64,000 nucleotides of DNA from Tunturiibacter empetritectus (GTDB lineage: Bacteria; Acidobacteriota; Terriglobia; Terriglobales; Acidobacteriaceae): NCBI RefSeq assembly GCF_013410875.1, contig NZ_JACCCU010000001.1:1426001-1490000 (forward strand), read 5' to 3'. This document shows, piece by piece, positions 35,221 to 44,152 of this stretch. The stretch's first letter is position 1. Each line of letters opens with the position of its first letter. A model generated the notes under the pieces. The model searched no databases, had not been told where the DNA came from, and saw nothing but the letters and a program-made list of their open reading frames with translations. The position numbers and the translations under genes were made by a program.

Positions 35221-35346
35221 CGGTTCCCGGAGAGTAGCACACCTCCGCCGCACGACCGCAAGTAAATTGGTGAGAAAACCTCACTCGAGTGCCACGAAAG
35301 AAAAGATCTTACTTATAAGATGGAGACGCACCAACTGGAGCGAACT

Positions 35347-36264
35347 ATGGATTGGACACCTGGCGGCGGACTCAGTGGCGACATTGAAGACAGACGTGGT
35401 TCTTCCGGCGGCGGTGGCGGAGGCTTTGGCGGCGGTGGGATCGGTATCGTTGGTTTTTTGATCCTGCTGGTCGTCAGCCTGGTCACGGGCCGCAACTATA
35501 TCGGCAGCTATCTCTCCGGCCACAGCACATCACCGTCCTCCACGCAACAGAGCGTGCCTTCCGCCGGCAACCGCCCGATAACTTCTGAATCGCCTCAGGA
35601 GAAGAGGGCGGCACAACTCGTCTCCTGGACCCTGGACGATGTGCAGAACACTTGGACAAAGCTTCTACCCACACAGACCGGCAAAAACTACCAGCGCTCC
35701 ACGCTCGTACTCTTTCGCGGTCGAACGTACTCAGGCTGTGGCACGGCTCAGTCGCAGAGCGGACCGTTCTACTGTCCGGCGGATGAGAAGGTCTACATCG
35801 ACCTCAGTTTTTGGGATGAGCTGAGACGTCTCGGCGGCAGCAATGCGGACTTCGCCCAGGCTTACGTCATCGCTCACGAGCTAGGACACCACGTACAGGA
35901 TCTCCTCGGGATCGAAGGCAAAGTTCGCCAGCTCTCAGGTCAAAATCCGTCGGAGAGAAACCGCCTTTCGGTCGATCTTGAACTCCAGGCAGACTGTTTC
36001 GCGGGCGTATGGGCGCACAGTACAGCGCAGCGGAACATAGTTCACGACTCGGATATCACAGCTGGTCTGCAGGCAGCGGCCGCAGTCGGCGACGACCATA
36101 TACAACGCCTGGAGCGAGGAACAGTCAGCCCCGAAAGCTTCACCCACGGATCGTCAGCACAACGCGTCGGCTGGTTCAGACGCGGATTCCAGCAGGGAAC
36201 CATCGCAGCCTGCAACACCTTTAAATTCGGTGGTGCCGTTCCGCCGGCAGACAGCGCCGAGTAA
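35347..36264 (+). CDS. Neutral zinc metallopeptidase, YpfJ family, membrane-anchored
   Basis: This 305-residue protein starts MDWTPGGGLSGDIEDRRGSS, then a glycine-rich stretch, one transmembrane helix (GIVGFLILLVVSLVTG) and an extracytoplasmic domain. The zinc-binding HELGHHVQDLLG and the downstream QADCFAGVWAH (third ligand region) mark the predicted neutral zinc metallopeptidase family of E. coli YpfJ. Four cysteines (SGCGTAQ, FYCPADE, ADCF, AACNTF) may form disulfides. The ATG at 35347 is preferred because CTGGAGCGA lies 7 bases upstream; the ATG at 35320 is an alternative. Its physiological substrate is unknown in the family. Confidence 0.9.
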   Translation: MDWTPGGGLSGDIEDRRGSSGGGGGGFGGGGIGIVGFLILLVVSLVTGRNYIGSYLSGHSTSPSSTQQSVPSAGNRPITSESPQEKRAAQLVSWTLDDVQNTWTKLLPTQTGKNYQRSTLVLFRGRTYSGCGTAQSQSGPFYCPADEKVYIDLSFWDELRRLGGSNADFAQAYVIAHELGHHVQDLLGIEGKVRQLSGQNPSERNRLSVDLELQADCFAGVWAHSTAQRNIVHDSDITAGLQAAAAVGDDHIQRLERGTVSPESFTHGSSAQRVGWFRRGFQQGTIAACNTFKFGGAVPPADSAE

Positions 36265-36266
36265 TC

Positions 36267-38261
36267 TCAGGAAGCCTCGTTCAACACCGGCAGCACCGCA
36301 TCGCCAGACGCCTCAGCCGCGAAGTAACTGCGAATTCGCTCGGCCGTTGCAGCATTCACCACCGCAGTGAGCGCATCAGTTCCAGCCTGCTTAATCCCGC
36401 GCACGCTGCCAAAGTGTTCGATCAATCGTTGCCGGGTTCTCGGCCCAACGCCCGGTATCGACAGCAACTCACTGTCGCGGTCGCGCATCTGGCGCCGCTT
36501 GCGATGATAGGTCACAGCGAACCGATGGCTCTCGTCGCGAATCTTCTGCATCAGGTGCAACACCGGAGACCGCCGGTCCAGCACCACCGGCTCATTCTCC
36601 TGCCCATACACATAGATGATCTCTTCCTTCTTCGCGATCGAAGCCAAGGGCTGCAGCGTGACGCCGATCTCCTCAAGCGCCGAATACGCCGCATGCAACT
36701 GCCCTAGTCCTCCATCGATCAGGATCAGGGAAGGGAAGGGCTTCTTATCTTCCTGCAGTCGCTTGTAGCGACGTTGAATTACCTCACGCATGCTCGCGAA
36801 ATCGTCGACGCCTGTAACCGTCTTCACTTGAAACTTCCTGTAGTCGGACTTTTTCATCGCGCCATCCTCCCACACCACCATGGAGGCCACCGTCTCAGCA
36901 CCTTGAATATGCGAGATGTCGAAGCACTCGATTCGACGTGGCAGCTCCTCGAGCGTAAGCGCATCCTGCAACGCCTCCTGGATAGCCTTCATCGCAGGCT
37001 GCAGCACGCGGAACCGCTGATCATAAGACTGTTTCGCATTCTGACAGACAAGGTCGACAAGGGATCGTTTTTCACCGCGCTGTGGAGCAAGAATCTCGAT
37101 TCGCTTTCCAGTTCTCTCAGTCAGGGCCTCTGCCAGCAGCGCTCGGTCAGGAAACTCAACCGGCACGAGAACCGATCGCGGCACATAACTCTGATCGAGA
37201 TAAAGCTGTTTCAGAAGCGCAGAGAAAAACACCCCCGGACTGAATGCGCCTCCCATCTCCGACACCGCTGCATGTTGCACAATGGCGATACCCTCGCCGA
37301 TCTCCGGCGCTGGCGCTGCGGGGTCAGGCTCCATGCGAGGCAGTGCCTCCAACTCGTCCACCTCGGAGACCGCCTCCGTCGCCGCATCCAGCAGAGAGTC
37401 CGGCAGATCCTCCCAGAAGAAATCGCGCCGGTCCACAATCTTGCCGCTTCGCATGTGGAACAGGTTGACCGCGAGCATCTCGTTCTCAAAGTGATAGCCG
37501 AAGACGTCGGCGTCCTCATTGTCCGCGCTCGCCATGCGCTGTTTGTCCTGCATCTGATGAACCGTAACGATCTGATCTCGCAGACGCGCAGCCATCTCAA
37601 ACTGCTGCGCCTCTGCTGCCGCCTCCATCCGCTTCGTCAGCGACTGCTCAAGCTCGTTCGGCCTCCCCTCCAGAAAGAGCTGCACATCGCGTATGGTCTC
37701 GCGGTAAGCGTCCGGTGTGGTTAGTCCCTCCAGGCAAGGACCCAGGCAGCGCTTGATGTAGTACTGCAGGCAAGCCCGCGGATGATATCGCGACAGGTCA
37801 ACCTTGCAGCTTGGAATCAGAAAGCTGCGATGGATCAGATCCACCAGTCGATAGGCCAGGTTCCCCGGAAAGTAAGGACCGTAGTAGGCCCCGCCGTCCT
37901 TGCGCAACCGGCGCGTCACGAAGACCTTCGGGTAGCGGTCATTCATCGTCAGCTTGATGTAGGGGTAGGTCTTGTCATCGCGCAGCAGAATGTTGAAGCG
38001 TGGCTTCTTCTGCTTGATGAGGTTGTTCTCCAGCGCAAGGGCCTCGTGCTCGTTGGCGACCGTGATGTACTCCACATCGATGGCCTCGCGCATCAGGGTG
38101 CCGGTCTTGGCATTCGCCTGCGACGCCTCCAGAAAATACGAGCGCACCCGTGCACGAAGGTTCTTCGCCTTGCCGACGTAGATCACCTCGCCCTCAGCAT
38201 TTTTATAGAGATAGCAGCCTGGCTGGGTGGGGAGAGTTCGAATTTTCTGGTGAAGATCCAT
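36267..38261 (-). CDS. uvrC: Excinuclease ABC subunit C
   Basis: This 664-residue nuclease makes both incisions in nucleotide excision repair after UvrAB damage recognition. The GIY-YIG domain (PGCYLYKNAEGEVIYVGKAK) makes the 3' cut, the RNase H-like domain (EELPRRIECFDISHIQG ... LILIDGGLGQLHAA) the 5' cut, and a C-terminal helix-hairpin-helix pair (LLSIPGVGPRTRQRLIEHFGSVRGIKQA) binds DNA. A UVR motif (RMEAAAEAQQFEMAARLRDQI) and a Cys cluster around CLQYYIKRCLGPC are also present. The ATG at 38261 (MDLHQKIRTLP) is preferred; one at 38282 adds seven residues. It converges with the metallopeptidase gene two bases away. Confidence 0.96.
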   Translation of the reverse strand: MDLHQKIRTLPTQPGCYLYKNAEGEVIYVGKAKNLRARVRSYFLEASQANAKTGTLMREAIDVEYITVANEHEALALENNLIKQKKPRFNILLRDDKTYPYIKLTMNDRYPKVFVTRRLRKDGGAYYGPYFPGNLAYRLVDLIHRSFLIPSCKVDLSRYHPRACLQYYIKRCLGPCLEGLTTPDAYRETIRDVQLFLEGRPNELEQSLTKRMEAAAEAQQFEMAARLRDQIVTVHQMQDKQRMASADNEDADVFGYHFENEMLAVNLFHMRSGKIVDRRDFFWEDLPDSLLDAATEAVSEVDELEALPRMEPDPAAPAPEIGEGIAIVQHAAVSEMGGAFSPGVFFSALLKQLYLDQSYVPRSVLVPVEFPDRALLAEALTERTGKRIEILAPQRGEKRSLVDLVCQNAKQSYDQRFRVLQPAMKAIQEALQDALTLEELPRRIECFDISHIQGAETVASMVVWEDGAMKKSDYRKFQVKTVTGVDDFASMREVIQRRYKRLQEDKKPFPSLILIDGGLGQLHAAYSALEEIGVTLQPLASIAKKEEIIYVYGQENEPVVLDRRSPVLHLMQKIRDESHRFAVTYHRKRRQMRDRDSELLSIPGVGPRTRQRLIEHFGSVRGIKQAGTDALTAVVNAATAERIRSYFAAEASGDAVLPVLNEAS

Positions 38262-38526
38262 CGCGTATATCGGAGCCCGCATCTCAGTGTAGACGCAGCC
38301 TTACGGAGCCTGCAGTGTGCATATCTTTGCTCAGTAGATTTGACGCGACAGCCGATCAAAAGTTCCCGCTTCCCAGCTAGCGCTTTCATCAGGCGTGTTA
38401 GTTAATCCTAATAACTAGTTGAAAAGAAATGGTCTACTGCCATGCATATTTTTGGCACTCTGATTGCATCTTATCAACTGCTGTGGCAGGTCTATTGCAG
38501 CACTTACTACCAGGAGAGTGGAAAGA

Positions 38527-39288
38527 ATGAGATCCAATAACAACAAAGACATGAAGATCAAATCTGCCTGCACCGCCGTATTTGCCAGTGCTCTTGCCCT
38601 CACCTTCACGGTCGGCTGCTCGACGAAAAATTACGTTCGCTCCCAGACCGCTCCCATCATCCAGCAAACAAATGATCTGGATACCAAGACTGCCGCCGAC
38701 CACCGCAATATCGTCGACACCGACGAGCGGGCCAAGACCGGAATCGCCGGTGCACAATCCGCGGCGAACACGGCCGACCAACATGCCCTGGCTGCCGGCC
38801 AGTCCGCCGATGCAGCCAATCAGTCCGCGAAGGAAGCTTACAACCGGGTCGACAGCCTGAGCGGCGTCGTAGCCAACCTGGACAACTATAAGCAGGTCTC
38901 GGATGTTGGCGTAACCTTCGCCTTCGACAAGTATGTTCTCACTGCATCTGATAAGAAGCAGCTCGACGACTTGGCGGCGAACCTCACCAACACTCGCGGC
39001 TACATCCTTGAAGTCACCGGCGGAACGGACTCAGTTGGCGACGCGGCCTACAACTATCAGCTCAGCCAGCATCGCGCCGACGCGGTCGTCAACTACCTGG
39101 CGTCGAAGTACAACATCCCGCCGCATAAGTTCTACCTGATCGGCATCGGCAAAGACCAGCAGGTCGCCAGCGACAGCACAGCAGCCGGCCGCGCGAAGAA
39201 TCGCCGAGTCGACATCAAGCTGATGACTAACATGAACAGCGACCAGCCGAGCACCGCTTCTTCCACCAAACCGAATGGTCAGATGTAA
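38527..39288 (+). CDS. OmpA-family peptidoglycan-associated lipoprotein
   Basis: This 253-residue protein has a lipoprotein signal (ASALALTFTVGC, lipobox TVGC), an Ala-rich region predicted to form a coiled coil with regularly spaced ANTADQHALAAGQSADAANQSA-like heptads, and a C-terminal OmpA domain. The peptidoglycan-binding residues lie in VTGGTDSVGDAAYNYQLSQHRADAV (Asp) and AKNRRVDIKL (Arg). The protein probably links the outer membrane to the cell wall. AGGAGA and GGAAAG precede the ATG. It is monocistronic and followed by a clear terminator. Confidence 0.92.
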   Translation: MRSNNNKDMKIKSACTAVFASALALTFTVGCSTKNYVRSQTAPIIQQTNDLDTKTAADHRNIVDTDERAKTGIAGAQSAANTADQHALAAGQSADAANQSAKEAYNRVDSLSGVVANLDNYKQVSDVGVTFAFDKYVLTASDKKQLDDLAANLTNTRGYILEVTGGTDSVGDAAYNYQLSQHRADAVVNYLASKYNIPPHKFYLIGIGKDQQVASDSTAAGRAKNRRVDIKLMTNMNSDQPSTASSTKPNGQM

Positions 39289-39324
39289 GCAGCTTTTTCA
39301 ACTCGAAGTCGACAAACAAAATCA

Positions 39325-39363
39325 CTAAAACGCGCCAACATGATTGTCGGCGCGTTTGTTTTT
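39325..39363 (+). terminator. Rho-independent terminator after the OmpA-family gene
   Basis: AAACGCGCC (39328-39336) pairs with GGCGCGTTT (39349-39357) around a 12-base loop that itself can pair ACA/TGT, followed by GTTTTTA. Confidence 0.88.
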
Positions 39364-39414
39364 AACATCGTGCCGACGTAGCAAATTGCGCCTGGAAGGC
39401 CGCAATGTAGAAGC

Positions 39415-39633
39415 CTATGTCTTGAGCTTGCGATAGACGATCGCCAACAACCCGGACGCCAGGATGACCCAGGCAAACTGATACCAGTAGAAAAACGGAA
39501 ATCCCCAAAGTTCAGGCGTTGAACGCGCGTAAACTATCGGAAAACACAGCCCAATATAAGGCAAGACAAGCAACAGCACCCAGCGGCTTCTGCGGGTCTT
39601 TGGTTTCGCGTTCGTGTCTGTCTCCGGCACCAT
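39415..39633 (-). CDS. DUF3311 small membrane protein
   Basis: This protein of 72 residues (if MVPETDTNAK is the start; an ATG at 39663 adds ten) has a basic N-terminus and two helices with the DUF3311 pattern VLLLVLPYIGLCFPIVYARSTPELWGFPFFYWYQFAWVILASGLLAIVYR. DUF3311 proteins are usually encoded immediately before a sodium:solute symporter and may act with it. No symporter gene is next to this copy; its neighbours are an OmpA-family gene and mazG. It is divergent from mazG. Confidence 0.8.
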   Translation of the reverse strand: MVPETDTNAKPKTRRSRWVLLLVLPYIGLCFPIVYARSTPELWGFPFFYWYQFAWVILASGLLAIVYRKLKT

Positions 39634-39730
39634 ATGCTGCAAAGCATAATGCATTAACTTCAAGTACGGAAGCCCATGTCAGCACTAAGTCATAGATAGA
39701 AATGATCGGGTAAAGTTGAAGGTAGAAGAT

Positions 39731-40594
39731 ATGAAAGATATGCCTGATCTCATCCCTAAGAATCTCTCGCAAGATGTCGTCTCTGCCAAAGATCCGATTG
39801 CTGAAGCCATTGCGATCATGGCCCGTCTGCGCGCTCCGAACGGCTGCCCGTGGGACCGCGAGCAGACCTTCGACTCTATCAAGCGTCACACCCTCGAGGA
39901 GACCTACGAGGTCTTCGATGCCATCGAGCGCCGCGCGTGGCCCGATCTAAAGGACGAGCTCGGCGATCTCCTCCTCCAGGTTCTCTTCTACGCCCAGATG
40001 GCCTCAGAGGCTGGCTACTTCACCATCCAGGATGTAGCGGAAAATCTAAACGCCAAGTTGATTCGCCGTCATCCCCACATCTTCGGCGACGCTGAAGCCA
40101 CTGACTCCAACGCTGTCCTGCGCAACTGGGAGCAGATCAAGCAGACCGAAAAGAAGGCGCCCGCATCCACCCAGACCTCCATGCTCGACGAGATCCCTCG
40201 CTCCATGCCCGCCTTGATGGAAGCGGGCAAACTCGGCTCCCGCGCAGCAAAAGTAGGATTTGACTGGCCCAACTCCGAAGGCCTCTTCGACAAGCTGCAC
40301 GAAGAGATCGGCGAGCTCAAGGCCGAGCTGAATCCCACCTCGACCGCCAGCTCAGCAACAGCGATCGAAGCGGAGTTAGGCGACATTCTCTTCACCGCCG
40401 TCAACCTCGCCCGACACCTCAAGGTCGACCCCGAATCTGCTCTACGCGCTACAAACGCAAAATTTCGCCGACGCTTCGCCGCGATGGAGTCCGCCGCAGG
40501 CAATAGCGCCGCCCTGGCCGCCTCCAGCCCCGATCAGCTCGAAATACTATGGAACCAGGCGAAGAACGCCGCCACCGAGCCCACAAGGTCATGA
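39731..40594 (+). CDS. mazG: Nucleoside triphosphate pyrophosphohydrolase
   Basis: This 287-residue enzyme hydrolyses (d)NTPs to NMP and pyrophosphate, a house-cleaning role. It has two all-alpha MazG repeats; the first shows RLRAPNGCPWDREQTFDSIKRHTLEETYEVFDAI with the E-x-x-E metal site and DELGDLLLQVLFYAQMA with the E-x-x-D site, the second LHEEIGELKAEL and EAELGDILFTAVNLARHL. The ATG at 39731 is chosen because AAGG stands 8 bases upstream. Its stop overlaps the start of the following acyltransferase gene by four bases (ATGA), so they are probably co-translated. Confidence 0.94.
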   Translation: MKDMPDLIPKNLSQDVVSAKDPIAEAIAIMARLRAPNGCPWDREQTFDSIKRHTLEETYEVFDAIERRAWPDLKDELGDLLLQVLFYAQMASEAGYFTIQDVAENLNAKLIRRHPHIFGDAEATDSNAVLRNWEQIKQTEKKAPASTQTSMLDEIPRSMPALMEAGKLGSRAAKVGFDWPNSEGLFDKLHEEIGELKAELNPTSTASSATAIEAELGDILFTAVNLARHLKVDPESALRATNAKFRRRFAAMESAAGNSAALAASSPDQLEILWNQAKNAATEPTRS

Positions 40595-41358
40595 ACGCCA
40601 GCCCTCAGACAGCCATCTCCATCCAGTCCCTCACCAGTCTCGAACACCTTGAGCGCTGCGTCGACCTCCAGCGCGAGGTCTGGAGTTACAGCGACAACGA
40701 CATCGTCCCTCGGCGCGTCTTCATCGTTGCACACCGCATCGGCGGCCAGGTCCTTGGTGCCTTCGACGGCCAGAGCCTCATAGGTTTCGCCATGTCTCTC
40801 CCTGGCTATCGCGAGGGCAAATCTTACCTCCACTCCTACATGCTCGCAGTCCTCCAGCAGTACCAAAACCTCGGCATCGGCCGCCGCCTCAAGCTCGCCC
40901 AGCGCGACGACGCCATCACCCGCGGCTTTGACCTCATGGAGTGGACCTTCGATCCTCTCGAGATCAGAAACTCGCATCTGAACATCAACCGGCTCGGCGC
41001 CATCGTGCGCCGCTATCAAGCAGACTTCTATGGACCCTCCTCCTCCCCTTTGCAGGGTGGCTTGCCCACCGACAGGCTCTATGCAGAGTGGTGGCTGCGC
41101 TCCAGCCATGTCGCCGATCTGCTCCGTGGCGAGCCGCAGCCCCAGGAGATCCTCGAACGCATCACCGTTCCCCACACCATCTACCAATGGAAGCAGGACG
41201 CTCAGCAACGAAGCCTCGCCAGAGCCCTGCAGGGCAACAACCGCACCGCCCTCGAATCGGCGTTTCAGCGCGGATTGGCCGTCGTTGGGTACGAACGCGA
41301 CACCCAGGGCAACGGTACCTTCCTCATGGGTCCCTGGAAGAACTCCTCGGAGGTCTGA
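40591..41358 (+). CDS. GNAT-superfamily N-acyltransferase (COG3375-like)
   Basis: This 255-residue protein has a GNAT fold with the acyl-CoA pyrophosphate-binding QYQNLGIGRRLKLAQRD loop (about residues 85-105) and a longer C-terminal half than a minimal GNAT (LMEWTFDPLEIRNSHLNINRLGAIVRRY, YAEWWLRS). This layout fits the COG3375-type predicted acyltransferases that occur beside N-succinylamino acid racemases, where a homologue acts as an amino-acid N-succinyltransferase. Here it is followed by just such an enolase-superfamily gene, which suggests the same role; the acyl group and substrate are inferred. The start overlaps the mazG stop. Confidence 0.8.
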   Translation: MNASPQTAISIQSLTSLEHLERCVDLQREVWSYSDNDIVPRRVFIVAHRIGGQVLGAFDGQSLIGFAMSLPGYREGKSYLHSYMLAVLQQYQNLGIGRRLKLAQRDDAITRGFDLMEWTFDPLEIRNSHLNINRLGAIVRRYQADFYGPSSSPLQGGLPTDRLYAEWWLRSSHVADLLRGEPQPQEILERITVPHTIYQWKQDAQQRSLARALQGNNRTALESAFQRGLAVVGYERDTQGNGTFLMGPWKNSSEV

Positions 41359-41446
41359 CCTATCCGCCCCTCGATCGCAGTACAATCTCGTTGAGCCACG
41401 CCACCAGACCCGCTGCGATCCGCAACTCGGAAAGACAGGACTGCAA

Positions 41447-42577
41447 ATGCTCAACATCGACGCCATTCATCTCCGCGAAATCAACCTGCCGTTAGCGCAC
41501 CCCTTCGAGACCAGCTTCGGTCTTACCACCAGCCGTCGCATTCTCCTCGTCGAGATCGAATCCGAAGGCCTCACCGCGTGGGGCGAATGTGTCGCCGGCG
41601 AGCACCCCTTCTTCAGCGACGAGACCATCGACACCGCCTGGCTCCTCATTGAGTCCGAGCTCGGTCCCCGTCTGCTCGAGGCCGATGTGGAGTGCGGCGG
41701 AAGCTGCCCAGCTATCTTCCACCAGGTCCGCGGCCACCGCATGGCCAAAGCCGCCCTCGAAAACGCCGTCTGGGACCTCGAATCGCAGGTCAAACGCGTC
41801 CCGCTGGCGAAACTCCTCGGTGGAACCCGTGACGTTATTTCCTGTGGAGTCTCGATCGGCATCCAGCCCTCGCCCGCGCACCTGATGGATAAGATCGCCA
41901 CTGAACTCGCGGCAGGCTATCAGCGCATCAAGCTAAAGTGCAAGCCAGGCTGGGATGTCAGCATCTTCGAAGCGGTCCGCAACCGCTGGCCCGATATCAC
42001 TCTCAGTTGCGACGCCAACTCCGTCTATCGCATGAAAGACCTTGAAGACCTCGTCGAATGGGACCGATTCAATCTGCTCATGATCGAGCAGCCTCTCTGG
42101 TACGACGACTTCTACTTCCACGCCATGCTGCAGAAGCGCCTCTTGACCTCAATCTGCCTCGACGAATCCATCCGCAATCGCCGCGACGCTCTCGCTGCCA
42201 TCGCCATGGAGTCCTGTCGCATCATCAACATCAAAGTCGGCCGCGTCGGCGGCTTCAGCGAGGCCATCGCCATCCACAACGTTGCAGAAGAGCGCGCCAT
42301 TCCGGTCTGGTGCGGCGGCATGCTCGAAACCGGCATCGGCCGATCCCACAACATCGCCCTCTCCTCTCTGCCTAACTTCTCGCTGCCCGGCGACGTCTCC
42401 GCCTCCAGCCGCTACTGGACCGAGGACATCATTGAGCCGCAGGTCACCGTCAGTGAACGCGGAGAGATCACCGTGCCCACGACTATCGGCAGAGGATTCG
42501 AAGTGCAGCGCGACCGCATCGAGTCTCTCACCGTGCGCCGGCAGACCCTCCATGCCAAGGCTCGCGTCATCGCCTGA
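41447..42577 (+). CDS. menC: o-Succinylbenzoate synthase / N-succinylamino acid racemase (enolase superfamily)
   Basis: This 376-residue enzyme has the enolase-superfamily capping domain and barrel. Catalytic residues are in place: Lys162-x-Lys164 (RIKLKCKPGWD), metal ligands Asp189 (LSCDAN), Glu214 (MIEQPL) and Asp239 (CLDES), and Lys263 (NIKVGRVGG). The flexible-loop and SCGVSIGI segments place it in the MenC/NSAR family, whose members may do either menaquinone synthesis or racemisation of N-succinylamino acids. No other men gene is nearby, but a GNAT acyltransferase is, which favours a racemase role (alone or as well). The symbol reflects the family name only. ACAGGA precedes the ATG by 7 bases. 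Confidence 0.88.
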   Translation: MLNIDAIHLREINLPLAHPFETSFGLTTSRRILLVEIESEGLTAWGECVAGEHPFFSDETIDTAWLLIESELGPRLLEADVECGGSCPAIFHQVRGHRMAKAALENAVWDLESQVKRVPLAKLLGGTRDVISCGVSIGIQPSPAHLMDKIATELAAGYQRIKLKCKPGWDVSIFEAVRNRWPDITLSCDANSVYRMKDLEDLVEWDRFNLLMIEQPLWYDDFYFHAMLQKRLLTSICLDESIRNRRDALAAIAMESCRIINIKVGRVGGFSEAIAIHNVAEERAIPVWCGGMLETGIGRSHNIALSSLPNFSLPGDVSASSRYWTEDIIEPQVTVSERGEITVPTTIGRGFEVQRDRIESLTVRRQTLHAKARVIA

Positions 42578-42585
42578 TCTATCGT

Positions 42586-43479
42586 CTACCGCTCCGGCAG
42601 TGGCGTAGCTAGCATCATCCGGATAGCATCTTGGTAGCTCATCGGCCCAAGCTTCTGGAAGTCGCTGCCCGTTGACTCAGTATTCACGTTGACCGTCTTC
42701 AACATCAGCGCTCGCACGCTCAGCTTCATCGAAAAGTAAGTGAAGATCCATCTGTTTTCCCCGACACTGGTCTGATCAAGCACCAGTTTGCCCCCAGGAT
42801 AGATGTGAGCGAGCATTCCCCAGCCGAAGTTCACTCCACGCGAGATCGTCCCTTCCATGCGAACCAGAGTATGCGACTTTGCATCGATCCAGACTCTTCC
42901 CTCAAGCCCCGTTAACGCCCCAGCCTCCGTATTTGGCGGATTGAACTTCGGGTCAGGCTTGTAGTCGAGCACGACCTCCGGAGGCCCGCCGTTTTTCCCG
43001 GACTGCGGCTGCCCCGGCGTGTAGGTGTAGATCATCGCATCCGGCATCAGAGGCACTAACTTATCTGCCATCTTCCGATCCGACTCGCTATTCCGCACAT
43101 GTCGAAGGTATGTCGAAGGTGACGCCATCATGTCGTTCAGTCTTTGCCGTTCGCCTTGATCCTGCTCTTCCGTTAACGGTTTTCCGTCCCTCATGATCAG
43201 GCGCGCCACTGTCCCGTCTCTACTCTCCACCACGTCGCGAACCACGTCCCCCTTCTCGCTCACCGTGTGCGTGCGATAGCGCAGGTAGGAGTCGGTGTGA
43301 TGCAGCGCCTCCAACTCATTTTTGGCCGCGTCGACGACCCACGAGCGAGGCGGGATCGACTGCAGTGCTGCCTCGCCTACATCTTTCGTAGTAGTGGCGT
43401 TCTGTGCGCCTGCAGTTCCTCCCGCCACAGCCGTCAGGAAGAGAAGACACCCAGGCAAAATCCGCTTCCGTGCCCTCAT
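42586..43479 (-). CDS. Secreted protein of unknown function
   Basis: I do not recognise this 297-residue protein. It has a signal peptide (RILPGCLLFLTAVAGGTAGAQ) and a soluble domain whose central part reads as paired beta strands (RVWIDAKSHTLVRMEGTISRGV, WGMLAHIYPGGKLVLDQTSV, RWIFTYFSMKLSVRALML), a pattern similar to outer-membrane lipoprotein-sorting or LolA-like folds; this is only a resemblance. It converges with the racemase gene 8 bases away. The ATG at 43479 is preferred over 43554 because it gives the signal peptide directly. Confidence 0.75.
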   Translation of the reverse strand: MRARKRILPGCLLFLTAVAGGTAGAQNATTTKDVGEAALQSIPPRSWVVDAAKNELEALHHTDSYLRYRTHTVSEKGDVVRDVVESRDGTVARLIMRDGKPLTEEQDQGERQRLNDMMASPSTYLRHVRNSESDRKMADKLVPLMPDAMIYTYTPGQPQSGKNGGPPEVVLDYKPDPKFNPPNTEAGALTGLEGRVWIDAKSHTLVRMEGTISRGVNFGWGMLAHIYPGGKLVLDQTSVGENRWIFTYFSMKLSVRALMLKTVNVNTESTGSDFQKLGPMSYQDAIRMMLATPLPER

Positions 43480-43707
43480 CCGCCCGGAAATAGCTATGAA
43501 TCGGGACTTGCTGACTGAAGCGGCCTCGCATCCATCCCCGGAACCTCTTACCAATCCACACCTCTCATCTCTCCATTCTATGGTTCCTTCTTATGACTCA
43601 CAGAGCGGGACAAAGTATTCTCGCGTTTGCCTCGCGGCATGAGCTTGGGTATAGTTCGGGCAAGGTGCATGTGCAGCAGGCACGACCTCAAGGAGAACAA
43701 AACGCTT

Positions 43708-44130
43708 ATGAAACCAGCAGAGGGTTCCACCGTCATCGGTAAGTCGGTCGTCATTCGAGGAGAACTCTCCGGCGAGGAAGACCTTTACATCGACGGAGAC
43801 ATCGAAGGAACCATCACTCTCAAAGAGAGCGCTTTGACCATCGGACCCAACGCGCGCGTACGGGCCGATATCAGCGTCCGCGACGTCACCGTCTTCGGTC
43901 ATCTTACCGGCAACGTTCAAGCGACGGGGCGCGTCGACCTCCGTCAGTCGGCGATCGTCAATGGAGACATCCTGGCCGGCCGGCTCAGCATCGAAGAAAG
44001 CGCGATCCTGAAGGGAAGCGTCGAGCTCAAATCCAACTCCGAAGGAAAGTCCAAGTCCGCCACTCCTGCCGCAACGCACGCCGCTCCAGTCGAGTCCGGC
44101 GCTCCTCTCTTCACTCAACCACAGGCATAG
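43708..44130 (+). CDS. Bactofilin-family cytoskeletal protein
   Basis: This 140-residue protein is a bactofilin: short hydrophilic N-terminus, a central right-handed beta-helix of about 100 residues built of repeated hydrophobic rungs (STVIGKSVVIRGELSGEEDLYIDGDIEGTI, ... TGRVDLRQSAIVNGDILAGRLSIEE), and a disordered Ser/Ala/Pro-rich tail. Bactofilins polymerise without nucleotides and organise cell-wall enzymes, stalks or chromosomes. AAGGAG lies 12 bases before the ATG. A methyltransferase-like gene follows after 22 bases, probably in the same operon. Confidence 0.92.
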   Translation: MKPAEGSTVIGKSVVIRGELSGEEDLYIDGDIEGTITLKESALTIGPNARVRADISVRDVTVFGHLTGNVQATGRVDLRQSAIVNGDILAGRLSIEESAILKGSVELKSNSEGKSKSATPAATHAAPVESGAPLFTQPQA

Positions 44131-44152
44131 AACCAGAAAGGGAAGCGGGCTC

